Shown here: one piece after another, positions 22,792 to 29,785 of the stretch
Layout of the letters: every line of letters starts with the position of its first letter
Position numbering within the stretch: the stretch's first letter is position 1
Origin: a virus
IMG/VR virus record: IMGVR_UViG_3300036820_000041
Location: 1-40,006 of that record
DNA length: 40,006 bases
Direction: 5' to 3' (one strand)
Translations under genes and position numbers: made by a program
Notes under the pieces: generated by a model
The model's database searches: none
Seen by the model: the letters and a program-made list of their open reading frames with translations, nothing else
What the model was told of the DNA's origin: nothing

Positions 22792-23420
22792 TGGAAATAG
22801 TAACAAAGCAAGAATTCGATGAAGCAATCTATGGTCTCAGCAAGCAGGTCGTAGCACTCAAGGCATCGTGTATAAACAAAGAACAATTTAATAAAACCAT
22901 CGGTAACGTAGCCAGATACCTAGCAGACATCCATTGTATTATAACTACACTCGCCAGCCCCACATCCCCTTCATCCTCTCATAGTCCCCATCATCCACTC
23001 CCCGATCAGAGCGATAGTCCGATTCCGTCAGAGCCAACATTCGAAACGCATCCGCCCCATGACTCGTGTAATCATGAAATGGCTTGTCCCCGTATACCCG
23101 AAACTTCTCATTATACACCTTCCGGTAGTTCTCCAAACACTTCAACCCGAGTTCGCATCGCTTTTCATCAAACCAGCAACGCCCGAGAATCATACGCACA
23201 GCTTCTATCCCAAATTCTAAGCTCGCTTTTGGCGCAACACGGTAGCTCAACCCTAACCTCCGAGCTGTTTCAAGTCTTGTCTTCCCTGTTGTCAACTCCC
23301 GGGCTTGAATGTCATGTGGAGCAACGTGCAGGTCATATATGCATCCAGTTTCTCTCCGAAAATCATCCAAGATCCGTGCATAGTGAGCTAACCCTTCACC
23401 AGAATTCTCATAGTAGTTGA
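22791..23420 (+). CDS. ORF of unknown function running antisense into the terminase gene
   Basis: A 209-residue ORF whose ATG overlaps the loader stop (TAATG). Residues 1-55 look like a real helical protein (FDEAIYGLSKQVVALKASCI and on). From about residue 56 the reading frame is antisense to the 3' end of the terminase gene, and the text becomes Ser/Pro/His-rich (SPTSPSSSHSPHHPLPDQSD) with no fold signs. No stop occurs until 23420, so the tail would be translated if the start is used. A frame break near the terminase end, or a truly overlapping convergent pair, would both explain this. The N-terminal part is more certain than the tail. Confidence 0.4.
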   Translation: MEIVTKQEFDEAIYGLSKQVVALKASCINKEQFNKTIGNVARYLADIHCIITTLASPTSPSSSHSPHHPLPDQSDSPIPSEPTFETHPPHDSCNHEMACPRIPETSHYTPSGSSPNTSTRVRIAFHQTSNARESYAQLLSQILSSLLAQHGSSTLTSELFQVLSSLLSTPGLECHVEQRAGHICIQFLSENHPRSVHSELTLHQNSHSS

Positions 23421-24276
23421 TCGCATGAACCTCTTTTCCGATGAATTGAACAAACCAAATGGCCGTACTATCACCAATGCCCAAATCCCAGTAAGTTCGT
23501 ACAGTCACAGCAGGATCGTAGGGCACACGGCATATCTGACCTTTCTTGCGCAACTCATCCATCTGCCTGCCATAGTAGCTTCCCTCTTGTCCACGGTTGA
23601 AATTACAGTAAAACTCCTGCTGTATCATATCCTCTGGCATACCCTTGCGACGTTCGGATTCTATTTGCTCTTCCGTCAGAACGCCCGTGTCAGCAACCGT
23701 CAGTATCTGGAAGAACCACTCATCTGGGTTACGCCTCGCAATCTCAGCCAAGTCCCAGCCGTGATTCTTGCCTCGCGGGGTATAGATAAACGCACACCAT
23801 CCTCCATTCGCTGCCAGAATCGGTTTGACGAACTCATAGGCCATCGGGTCCATCAAAGACCACTCACTGAAGACCACCCCCCTTGGATTCGTTCCCATAA
23901 TTGCATCATACGAGTCTGCGCCTATGAGCTGAATCAAGCTCTGTCCATGGGCACCATTAATCCAGACCTTCATTTCAGTATTGTTTGGATTACCGTCGAT
24001 GATGGCCTTTGGAATATAATCGAGCATCCTTTTCCCATCATTCGTCATACCGTCCCACAAAACCCTCTTAGCCTGCGCAAAGCTAGGAAGGAAGTAGTAG
24101 TAGGTTCCTGGCTCCAAATAGGCCCGCTTGATCATATAGTTCCACATCGTAGTGTCTTTCCCACCCCTTCTATGTACCACCCAACAGATATTCCTGACTC
24201 CCTCGTCTAGCGCATTCAACACGTCTTCCTGGTAGGTTCTTGGCTCAAATCCGTATGGTAGCGTTATCTCCTTCAT
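22945..24276 (-). CDS. terL: Terminase large subunit
   Basis: A 443-residue packaging motor. ATPase: Walker A variant V-V-H-R-R-G-G-K-D at residues 33-41 and Walker B VVFSEW at 134-139. Nuclease: D264 in TYWDLGIGDS, D322 in APHDIQARE, and D404/D409 in HDYTSHGADAFRM, the RNase H-type cluster. It pumps DNA into the capsid through the portal and cuts it. The 'HRRGGKD' P-loop is usual for this branch. The ATG at 24276 is supported by overlap with the previous stop (ATGA) and a CGGAG site. Its 3' end is overlapped by the plus-strand ORF at 22791-23420. Confidence 0.95.
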   Translation of the reverse strand: MKEITLPYGFEPRTYQEDVLNALDEGVRNICWVVHRRGGKDTTMWNYMIKRAYLEPGTYYYFLPSFAQAKRVLWDGMTNDGKRMLDYIPKAIIDGNPNNTEMKVWINGAHGQSLIQLIGADSYDAIMGTNPRGVVFSEWSLMDPMAYEFVKPILAANGGWCAFIYTPRGKNHGWDLAEIARRNPDEWFFQILTVADTGVLTEEQIESERRKGMPEDMIQQEFYCNFNRGQEGSYYGRQMDELRKKGQICRVPYDPAVTVRTYWDLGIGDSTAIWFVQFIGKEVHAINYYENSGEGLAHYARILDDFRRETGCIYDLHVAPHDIQARELTTGKTRLETARRLGLSYRVAPKASLEFGIEAVRMILGRCWFDEKRCELGLKCLENYRKVYNEKFRVYGDKPFHDYTSHGADAFRMLALTESDYRSDRGVDDGDYERMKGMWGWRV

Positions 24277-24572
24277 AGGCCCATGCTCCGTTTTTCCTCT
24301 TCCGTTATTTCTCTAACATTCGTGCTCGCTATCAACTGATGCAGCAAGTCCATATTCTCCCGGCAGAAGATCGTAAACACACATATCTGCTTCAACCGAA
24401 CAATCGCTGCTGCGTCCTGGTCTACTCGCGATTCCAACTGACCCATGAACGAAAGCTCCTCAAGAAGCCCCGCCATTTGCCCTACAAACGTTTCAAACTC
24501 CTCTGGTCCACTAAAGCACTGCGCGACCTGAAGCAAAGCCTCTGGAGTCACTAGAAAAAGCCTACGCACCAT
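24273..24572 (-). CDS. Protein encoded just upstream of terL
   Basis: A 99-residue helical protein starting MVRRLFLVTPEALLQVAQCF. It overlaps terL by four bases (ATGA). It could be a small subunit by position, but it has no helix-turn-helix pattern, and a better small-terminase candidate lies at 33619-34044. It may be a terL regulator or partner. A late element abuts its start, with GAGG four bases before the ATG. Confidence 0.55.
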   Translation of the reverse strand: MVRRLFLVTPEALLQVAQCFSGPEEFETFVGQMAGLLEELSFMGQLESRVDQDAAAIVRLKQICVFTIFCRENMDLLHQLIASTNVREITEEEKRSMGL

Positions 24573-24575
24573 TAC

Positions 24576-24605
24576 CTCAAATAAAAAGTTGTCACAAAAA
24601 GCAAA
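24576..24605 (-). promoter_or_regulatory. Conserved 30-base late element, copy 4
   Basis: Minus strand: TTTGCTTTTTGTGACAACTT then TTTATTTGAG. It matches copy 3 at 23 of 30. Only three bases separate it from the ATG at 24572, and its 3' end contains the GAGG ribosome-binding site. Any transcription start must therefore lie inside the element. Confidence 0.5.
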
Positions 24606-24691
24606 AAAAGAGAGCAGCCGAAACCACTCCCACTAGCCTATTTATCGAATTGTACTTTTCCGCAGAGGATATAGGCATCCATGTGGCATTA

Positions 24692-24970
24692 CTACTCTAA
24701 CTCGTCTTTTTCTTCTTCTTTCTTTGTTTTCTCTAGTAGAATCTTTAAGCCATTAATAGTTTTTACTACTGCATCCCTTTCGTTCAATAGCTCATGTAGT
24801 CGATTACCGTAATAAGCCGACTGATACGTGATAGATTCAATTCCGCTATTTGTTTGTTCTAATATGTTCTCGTTATTTTTTATCACTAATTCAAGATCTT
24901 TGCTATTTAACATACAATTCTCCTTTGGTTCTCTTAACTTAATTAGTTGTACAGAGCTGTGTGTTGCCAT
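24692..24970 (-). CDS. Uncharacterised helical protein
   Basis: Up to 92 residues; mostly a coiled coil (LELVIKNNENILEQTNSGIE, then ITYQSAYYGNRLHELLNERD) ending in KTKKEEEKDELE. Two in-frame starts exist: 24970 (GGAG with a long spacer) and 24913 (AAAGGAG with a good spacer, giving MLNSKDLELV and 73 residues). The second may be the true start. Function unknown. Confidence 0.55.
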   Translation of the reverse strand: MATHSSVQLIKLREPKENCMLNSKDLELVIKNNENILEQTNSGIESITYQSAYYGNRLHELLNERDAVVKTINGLKILLEKTKKEEEKDELE

Positions 24971-24974
24971 TGTT

Positions 24975-25202
24975 TTATTTCTCCTTCATCTTCTTGCCAC
25001 GTTCGCAGGCTGGGTCACGCTTCTTGTCCATCTTCTCAAGCGTCTTCAAGTCTTTGCCCACCTTCTTCGTCTCTTTTTCTATCTTACGTATTTGCTTGTC
25101 CACTTCTAACTCCACTAATTTTTCTAATTTCTTGTCTATTGAATATAGTAATGTCGAAAGTCCATCGAATTGGCCATCGTAATAGTATTCACTTTCCATC
25201 AC
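24975..25202 (-). CDS. Small charged coiled-coil protein
   Basis: A 75-residue protein, MMESEYYYDGQFDGLSTLLY, then a strongly charged helix (KKLEKLVELEVDKQIRKIEK) and a Lys-rich end. It overlaps the GroES-like gene by 14 bases. Not recognised. Probably co-expressed with the GroES-like gene. Confidence 0.55.
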   Translation of the reverse strand: MMESEYYYDGQFDGLSTLLYSIDKKLEKLVELEVDKQIRKIEKETKKVGKDLKTLEKMDKKRDPACERGKKMKEK

Positions 25203-25449
25203 AGACTACCCCCATGACATCCTTTTCCGAGATCAGCAAATGCTCCTCGTCGTCCTCACTAATCCTTGACCCACAGTATGGCACCAGCAGAAGCACGTCA
25301 CCTATCTCGATCTCTAACTCGCTCTTATTGCCCTTGCTAACTACAACCGCTTCAAATGGCTTCTCTGTTGTGCTCGTTAGAATCAGTGTCCCCTTCTTCT
25401 CGGGCGGCTTGATCTTCACTAGGATATTCTTAGCTAGAGGTTTTAGCAT
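25189..25449 (-). CDS. GroES-like co-chaperonin (Cpn10)
   Basis: An 86-residue protein, MLKPLAKNILVKIKPPEKKG, then TLILTSTTEKPFEAVVVSKG, IEIGDVLLLVPYCGSRI and HLLISEKDVMGVV. This follows GroES: 'kPL.drvlVk....E.kT..GiilP.....P..G.VvavG....-.ei..GD.Vl....-g..i....e.ylil.e.DvlAVi'. The mobile loop appears as KKGTLILTST. GroES caps the GroEL barrel. Phage copies such as T4 gp31 replace host GroES to fold capsid proteins. The ATG at 25449 follows GGAG; a longer frame from 25527 is not used. No GroEL is present, so it would act with host GroEL. Confidence 0.75.
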   Translation of the reverse strand: MLKPLAKNILVKIKPPEKKGTLILTSTTEKPFEAVVVSKGNKSELEIEIGDVLLLVPYCGSRISEDDEEHLLISEKDVMGVVCDGK

Positions 25450-25657
25450 TTTCGTTCTCCATCTGTAATAAAATATCTGACGATGTAACCTCTTGTATCT
25501 GCGGGAATGTGAATACTCTTGATCCATTTTTCAAGCACGAATGTACTATCTCTCTATCCTCTGTTACATATACTTGTCTAAATGGATTTTCAAAAAGAAG
25601 GTTATTCTCACTAGATCTATAAACAGATGTGTCACAAATTAAATACAACTGTTTCAT
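25430..25657 (-). CDS. Small protein of unknown function
   Basis: A 75-residue protein, MKQLYLICDTSVYRSSENNL, FENPFRQVYVTEDREIVHSC and a Ser/Thr-rich end. Not recognised. It overlaps the GroES-like gene by 20 bases in another frame. Its ATG lies one base from the stop of the next gene (25659). Confidence 0.55.
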   Translation of the reverse strand: MKQLYLICDTSVYRSSENNLLFENPFRQVYVTEDREIVHSCLKNGSRVFTFPQIQEVTSSDILLQMENENAKTSS

Positions 25658-25658
25658 G

Positions 25659-25841
25659 TTATTTTCCCTTGTGGAAGCTTTTTAAGGTTTCTGCCAGGTG
25701 CGCTCTCTTGCCTTCCTTACCGCCCTTCTTCTCTGCTGCTTTCAACTTGCTCTCAGGTATCTTCTTGCCTTTCGGTACTTTCAGCTCTTTGTGTAAGGCC
25801 CCGGGATGTTTAATCGCTTTTTGTATCCATTTCTCTGCCAT
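25659..25841 (-). CDS. Small basic conserved phage protein
   Basis: A 60-residue protein starting MAEKWIQKAIKHPGALHKEL, then VPKGKKIPESKLKAAEKKGG, and AHLAETLKSFHKGK. The pattern 'WI..A.K.PG.LHK.L.VP.GKKIP..KL..A' is common in phages and some bacteria as an uncharacterised short protein. The ATG at 25841 follows AGGAG; a longer frame from 25874 has no site. Overlaps the next gene by 32 bases. Confidence 0.7.
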   Translation of the reverse strand: MAEKWIQKAIKHPGALHKELKVPKGKKIPESKLKAAEKKGGKEGKRAHLAETLKSFHKGK

Positions 25842-26394
25842 TGTATCTCCTAAAACGTGTTTGTCCTTCTTCAATTATAAAATTTTTCAGCCACTCTTTA
25901 GATTTTTTTTCTCTGATCAACTTTTCTTCGGTACTTAATTTTGGTGTCTCTATGAACTTAGGGGGCTTCGGGAGTTCCATGTAATAATCTATATCATCAA
26001 AATCCCCGTGCTTGAACATATTGAACGAAGGACACCAATCCCAGTTCTCTATAAAACCGGTATAATGATCGCCATTTTTCATCTGAAGTAACACCTCATG
26101 ATACTTTTCCCACTTTGGCGGTTTCTCCATATCAAACTTGATCCACCTGGCACTCTGAGGGTTCGGCAATTGCATCCAGTAGGGACTTAACCCATTACCA
26201 ATCTCAGGACAAATAGAATGTTTCACCGATAGAACCTTCTTGCCAGTAAGCTCTCCGCAAAAGTATTGATCGATTGCCTCCGATTCACAAACGTGCATTC
26301 TAAAGTTATGTTTTGCGTAATCAGGGTACCAGTCACATGCCAATACATCCTCACTCCCAGTAGGCATCCTATCATCGAAAAATATCCATTCCAT
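25810..26394 (-). CDS. Protein with two DUF551-like domains
   Basis: A 194-residue protein. Two similar units: residues 1-80 start MEWIFFDDRMPTGSEDVLAC and end SPYWMQLPNPQ; residues 81-150 start ARWIKFDMEKPPKWEKYHEV and end DYYMELPKPP. The 'WI......P....VL....... ...W..LP.PP' pattern is that of DUF551, a short phage-linked domain of unknown role. A basic tail, EKLIREKKSKEWLKNFIIEE, follows. Tandem copies are unusual in my experience. No function is known. Confidence 0.6.
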   Translation of the reverse strand: MEWIFFDDRMPTGSEDVLACDWYPDYAKHNFRMHVCESEAIDQYFCGELTGKKVLSVKHSICPEIGNGLSPYWMQLPNPQSARWIKFDMEKPPKWEKYHEVLLQMKNGDHYTGFIENWDWCPSFNMFKHGDFDDIDYYMELPKPPKFIETPKLSTEEKLIREKKSKEWLKNFIIEEGQTRFRRYNGREMDTKSD

Positions 26395-26395
26395 C

Positions 26396-27367
26396 TCAGT
26401 TCTCGTAGTTTAGATTTATCACCTTGAAGCTTATCGGTGCATGTCCCACGTTCTTCTTTGATCGCACCACAACCCCTTCCCTCTGTTTGCCGTTATCGTA
26501 CGTACCCTCCCCAAGCGTATGCACAATCTCTTTATCAAACGCGTGCCCATTCAACACATATCTAACCGTAGGAAAAGCTAACTCGTCGCATAGATCGTAA
26601 AACTCTTCTTCTTCCAAATACCTATGTTCGTCAATCTTGTAGCCACTGAATGCAAAGCCGTCTATCGCGTCTAGTCCCATCGGATTGCTCTGTATCTTTG
26701 GTCCGCAAGTCTCCCACTGTAGCGCATACCCCTCCCGCAACTGCTCTTCCAACTGGTACTTCTCCGCCACCTTCCAGTAACCATTCTTCATGTCCCGCTC
26801 TAACTCCAAATTCCGCGAGCAGATCCCAAATTCATCCTTGTACCGATAGGCAGTTGTAGAAGATCCGTCCGCTTTCTCCGTGACATAGAACGGCTTGCCA
26901 TGCAGAGCCTCCACCAAATCCAAATTACTCTGATAGTTCGGCTCGTCTGTCTTAGGAATGAAACTTGGAAATGGTCCCTTTGCTATCCCTTGTAGATGTG
27001 GTGGTATTGGCTTGTAGTACTTCGTAACACCACTGATAATGGTTAAATCGGTACCCACAGAAAAGCGCAAATTCGTCGGCATGATTAAGACTTCGCTCGG
27101 TACTCCACGGAACCGATGCATCTTTACACGCCAGCCATCCTTCTCTAGAAAACGAAACTCATCACGCTCAGGCACCAAAGCATCAGGCATGTATACCAGG
27201 CAAAGATCACCCACACAGAAGTCACTCTTACGAACCACTCCCACCCACTTGCCACCAACACCACACACAACCGTCGCAGAAACAATAAAATGTGCATCAG
27301 GAATCGCTTCTAAACAAATAATCTTTCCTACATAAACTAATCCCTGGTCAAGTGTTTTCAATGTCAT
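26396..27367 (-). CDS. ATP-dependent RNA ligase (Rnl5/DraRnl-like)
   Basis: A 323-residue ligase. N-terminal ~110 residues form an OB-like region (KIICLEAIPDAHFIVSATVV, then WVGVVRKSDFCVGDLCLVYM). The nucleotidyltransferase core follows: motif I E-K165-A-D-G-S (K165 takes AMP), motif III-like YALQWETCG at 214-222, motif IV REGVVVRS at 296-303, motif V SFKVIN at 313-318. An N-terminal OB domain before the catalytic core recalls Deinococcus DraRnl (Rnl5), which seals nicked RNA. The gene overlaps the next by four bases (ATGA). It probably acts in RNA repair; the substrate is not shown. Confidence 0.8.
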   Translation of the reverse strand: MTLKTLDQGLVYVGKIICLEAIPDAHFIVSATVVCGVGGKWVGVVRKSDFCVGDLCLVYMPDALVPERDEFRFLEKDGWRVKMHRFRGVPSEVLIMPTNLRFSVGTDLTIISGVTKYYKPIPPHLQGIAKGPFPSFIPKTDEPNYQSNLDLVEALHGKPFYVTEKADGSSTTAYRYKDEFGICSRNLELERDMKNGYWKVAEKYQLEEQLREGYALQWETCGPKIQSNPMGLDAIDGFAFSGYKIDEHRYLEEEEFYDLCDELAFPTVRYVLNGHAFDKEIVHTLGEGTYDNGKQREGVVVRSKKNVGHAPISFKVINLNYEN

Positions 27368-27780
27368 AATGTCTTTTCCAATTCTAACTGTTCGCTAATC
27401 AATAATGCCATATGCCCGTAGTAGCCATTGTGATGATTGTATGCCGCGAATTGTAATGTTCCACGGTCGGTCTCGAAATTAACAAACATCACATCTCCTT
27501 CATCAAAAGTATCCAACGGTAACTTCTTCTTATCTAGTTCAGTATTAACAACATCAATCGAAAGAATCTCAGCACCGATAAAACTCGTAGGATCGTCATT
27601 GCACCAGAAGTACCCCCACTGCTCACAGCAAAATTGGACATTCGATATTAAGAGTTCCACCTGCTGTTTCGTAGTGCCAACAATGTACCCAGCATACTCA
27701 TTTTGGTCGTACTGCTTTCCATGTCTGCTCAAGGGCTTGTAATTGTCCACTTCCTCTATAAACAAAATTTCCTCTGTCAT
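27364..27780 (-). CDS. Uncharacterised protein (DUF7448-like)
   Basis: A 138-residue protein: MTEEILFIEEVDNYKPLSRH, YAGYIVGTTKQQVELLISNV, then QFCCEQWGYFWCNDDPTSFI, GAEILSIDVVN and RGTLQFAAYNHHNGYYGHMA. The 'QFCCE.WG' and 'FIGAEI..I' phrases occur in a family I recall as DUF7448, found in phages. No enzyme motif is known. It overlaps both neighbours by four bases, so it belongs to the RNA ligase operon. Confidence 0.6.
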   Translation of the reverse strand: MTEEILFIEEVDNYKPLSRHGKQYDQNEYAGYIVGTTKQQVELLISNVQFCCEQWGYFWCNDDPTSFIGAEILSIDVVNTELDKKKLPLDTFDEGDVMFVNFETDRGTLQFAAYNHHNGYYGHMALLISEQLELEKTL

Positions 27781-27968
27781 TTGTCTACATGCTCTTCTAA
27801 CTTGGACAATTGATATTTTAGTAGATCCTCTTGCATACGCATATTTTCATTCTCTCTCTTTTTCAGATAGTCGACGAATTGATAATCGTGGTCCCTGATA
27901 TGTCTTAATAACTCCCGAATATTTCTCAATAAATCAATCACCTGTTCTGTCTGGTCTACCGTCGTCAT
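27777..27968 (-). CDS. Small helical protein
   Basis: A 63-residue coiled-coil-like protein, MTTVDQTEQVIDLLRNIREL, then EDLLKYQLSKLEEHVDK. It ends on a four-base overlap with the next gene and begins three bases after the RtcB stop. Not recognised; may form a complex with its neighbours. Confidence 0.5.
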   Translation of the reverse strand: MTTVDQTEQVIDLLRNIRELLRHIRDHDYQFVDYLKKRENENMRMQEDLLKYQLSKLEEHVDK

Positions 27969-27971
27969 ATA

Positions 27972-29150
27972 TTAATCCTTGTATGGGTCTCTTGTTCTAT
28001 CATCCGCCATGCAAACACCAATGGGAGTAAGTGTGTGCAAGATCTTAATTGTGCCTTCATGTGCCGCTAAAACCTGTTCGATTCTCTTGTAAGCATAAGG
28101 TGATTCGTCCAAGTCCCCACCACGCACCTCTACGCCCATCCTCTTCATCCAAGCATCGTGCAGCTCTCGTTTTACAAGTCCTTCGGTGAGCCGCTTTCCT
28201 GTCTTTCTGTCGGTTTTTCCTTTCGCCTGATTTCTTCCAAGCAAACGGCCAGCTCCATGGATAGTAGAATATAACGCTGCTTTTGAATGTTTCGACTCCA
28301 CACCTTCGATAATAACCGATATGTCTCCCATGGAACCCCCAATAAAGCTCTTTTGACCAGGAAAGGCAGGTGTCGCTCCTTTTCTCACAACCCATAGATC
28401 TTTACCAAAATGTCGCTCTTTCCAGGCAAAGTTATGGTGATTATGAATCTCTTCGACAATTGACGCTCTAAGGATTCTTGCAACACGGTCACATACCCAG
28501 TCTCTTCCTGCATAAGCATACCTCCCAGCAAGATCCATGCACGCGAGATACTCTTGTCCAAGTTCCGAATCGTCGCTAAGAATGACCGGCTCTGCATACA
28601 CTCCATCCTTGCCTCCTGCCGCTGTAACAAAATGAGTCGCTATCGTATGCCCTAATCCCCTACTGCCAAAATGTACCCCAACCCAAACGCGATCACATTC
28701 ATCGGTAAACACATCAACATAATGGTTTCCTGATCCCACTGTCCCCAACTGATCCATAGCTTTAGACCTAAGGTTCCGTAACAAATCAAGAGTATCCCAC
28801 AAAGGATCTTCGAATATTTCATGCTCTACCTTCTCCGCATTTCTTCTACCTACTCCAAAACTAATGTGCTTATTAATCTCGTTCATGATTCTATAGATAT
28901 TGCCTTTAACCTCACTAGAGTCGCAATCCAACTGTACAGCCTTATTACCGCAACCAATATCAAAACCAACCCCATTGACACAAACTGCACCATCATAAGC
29001 AATAACACCACCAACAGGAACAGAATACCCGATATGATGGTCCGCCATAAGGGCACCGGAATAGGCTCCATATTTCATTGCCTCCTTCATCTGCTCTACC
29101 GCTTCAGGCAACGCTTCTCCCCACACAGGAATACCGTAGATCAATTTCAT
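27972..29150 (-). CDS. rtcB: RtcB-type RNA ligase
   Basis: A 392-residue RtcB. Conserved parts: MADHHIGYSVPVGGVIA, NGVGFDIGCGN with D64 and C67, GTVGSGNHYVDV with H143, HFGSRGLGH with H160 and H168, IHNHHNFAW with H236 and H239, and TIHGAGRLLGR with H298, the expected GMP-accepting histidine. RtcB joins 2',3'-cyclic phosphate ends to 5'-OH ends with GTP and Mn2+, and can repair tRNAs cut by anticodon nucleases. It is shorter than E. coli RtcB (408). It overlaps the metallophosphoesterase by four bases. Confidence 0.95.
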   Translation of the reverse strand: MKLIYGIPVWGEALPEAVEQMKEAMKYGAYSGALMADHHIGYSVPVGGVIAYDGAVCVNGVGFDIGCGNKAVQLDCDSSEVKGNIYRIMNEINKHISFGVGRRNAEKVEHEIFEDPLWDTLDLLRNLRSKAMDQLGTVGSGNHYVDVFTDECDRVWVGVHFGSRGLGHTIATHFVTAAGGKDGVYAEPVILSDDSELGQEYLACMDLAGRYAYAGRDWVCDRVARILRASIVEEIHNHHNFAWKERHFGKDLWVVRKGATPAFPGQKSFIGGSMGDISVIIEGVESKHSKAALYSTIHGAGRLLGRNQAKGKTDRKTGKRLTEGLVKRELHDAWMKRMGVEVRGGDLDESPYAYKRIEQVLAAHEGTIKILHTLTPIGVCMADDRTRDPYKD

Positions 29151-29785
29151 AACATCACCCTTATCACCTTATTTACCGGATTGTACAGTGCATCCATATG
29201 ACTTGCGTTGACACAGATCGTATTGGGCCCCTGGTGCTTGAACAACATCTGCCCGTAGCCCTCGTGAATATGCCCAAACACATGCAACTTCGGCTTTACT
29301 CTCTCCAATGCCAACCGAAGCTCCTCACATCCACAGTGTTCTCCATCAGAATTCTTATCCAATACACCCCAAGGAGGCCCATGCGTCACCAAGATATCAG
29401 TGTCGTCAGGTATCAGCGCCCACTTCTTTGCAATCTCAGGGCCTCGCGGAAGCATAAAGTCCCATCCACAGAATTCAGGTGTCCAAGGAGAACCCCATAT
29501 CTTTAACCCATCAAACTCTGTTCCAGAATCTTGTAAGTAGTCAAAGTCTTTGTATTGATCGATTCTGTGTATATGGAAAAATTCGTCATCCTTTCTTATG
29601 GTTCCGTCATGGTTGCCTGCTATCACTATTTTTCTCTTGTAATCTGCTGCCACTATCCAGTCTATAAACCAATGGTATTCATCAGGGCTGTCTCGCGCAG
29701 TCAAGTCCCCGGCAACGATCAACAAGTCCCCACCATCGAGAGCAGGATAACTCCCGTGCAAGTCCGCAACACAATCAATAATCAC
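29147..29785 (-). CDS. Calcineurin-like metallophosphoesterase (MPPED-like)
   Basis: A 212-residue phosphoesterase. Metal-binding blocks are all present: D8-L-H10, GDLT with D27, GNHDG with N58 and H59, THGPPWGVLD with H135, and GHIHEGYG with H172 and H174. The 'THGPP.G.LD' and 'GH.H.GYG' blocks fit the 239AB/MPPED branch, which includes nucleotide phosphodiesterases. Between RtcB and SPFH genes, with four-base overlaps both sides, it may remove RNA-end phosphates, or act on cyclic nucleotides. Substrate is not shown. Confidence 0.85.
   Translation of the reverse strand: MIIDCVADLHGSYPALDGGDLLIVAGDLTARDSPDEYHWFIDWIVAADYKRKIVIAGNHDGTIRKDDEFFHIHRIDQYKDFDYLQDSGTEFDGLKIWGSPWTPEFCGWDFMLPRGPEIAKKWALIPDDTDILVTHGPPWGVLDKNSDGEHCGCEELRLALERVKPKLHVFGHIHEGYGQMLFKHQGPNTICVNASHMDALYNPVNKVIRVML

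Noticed and set aside
23425-24210. 261-residue plus-strand ORF over terL
   Set aside because: Antisense shadow; no coupling to the replication operon and no ribosome site.
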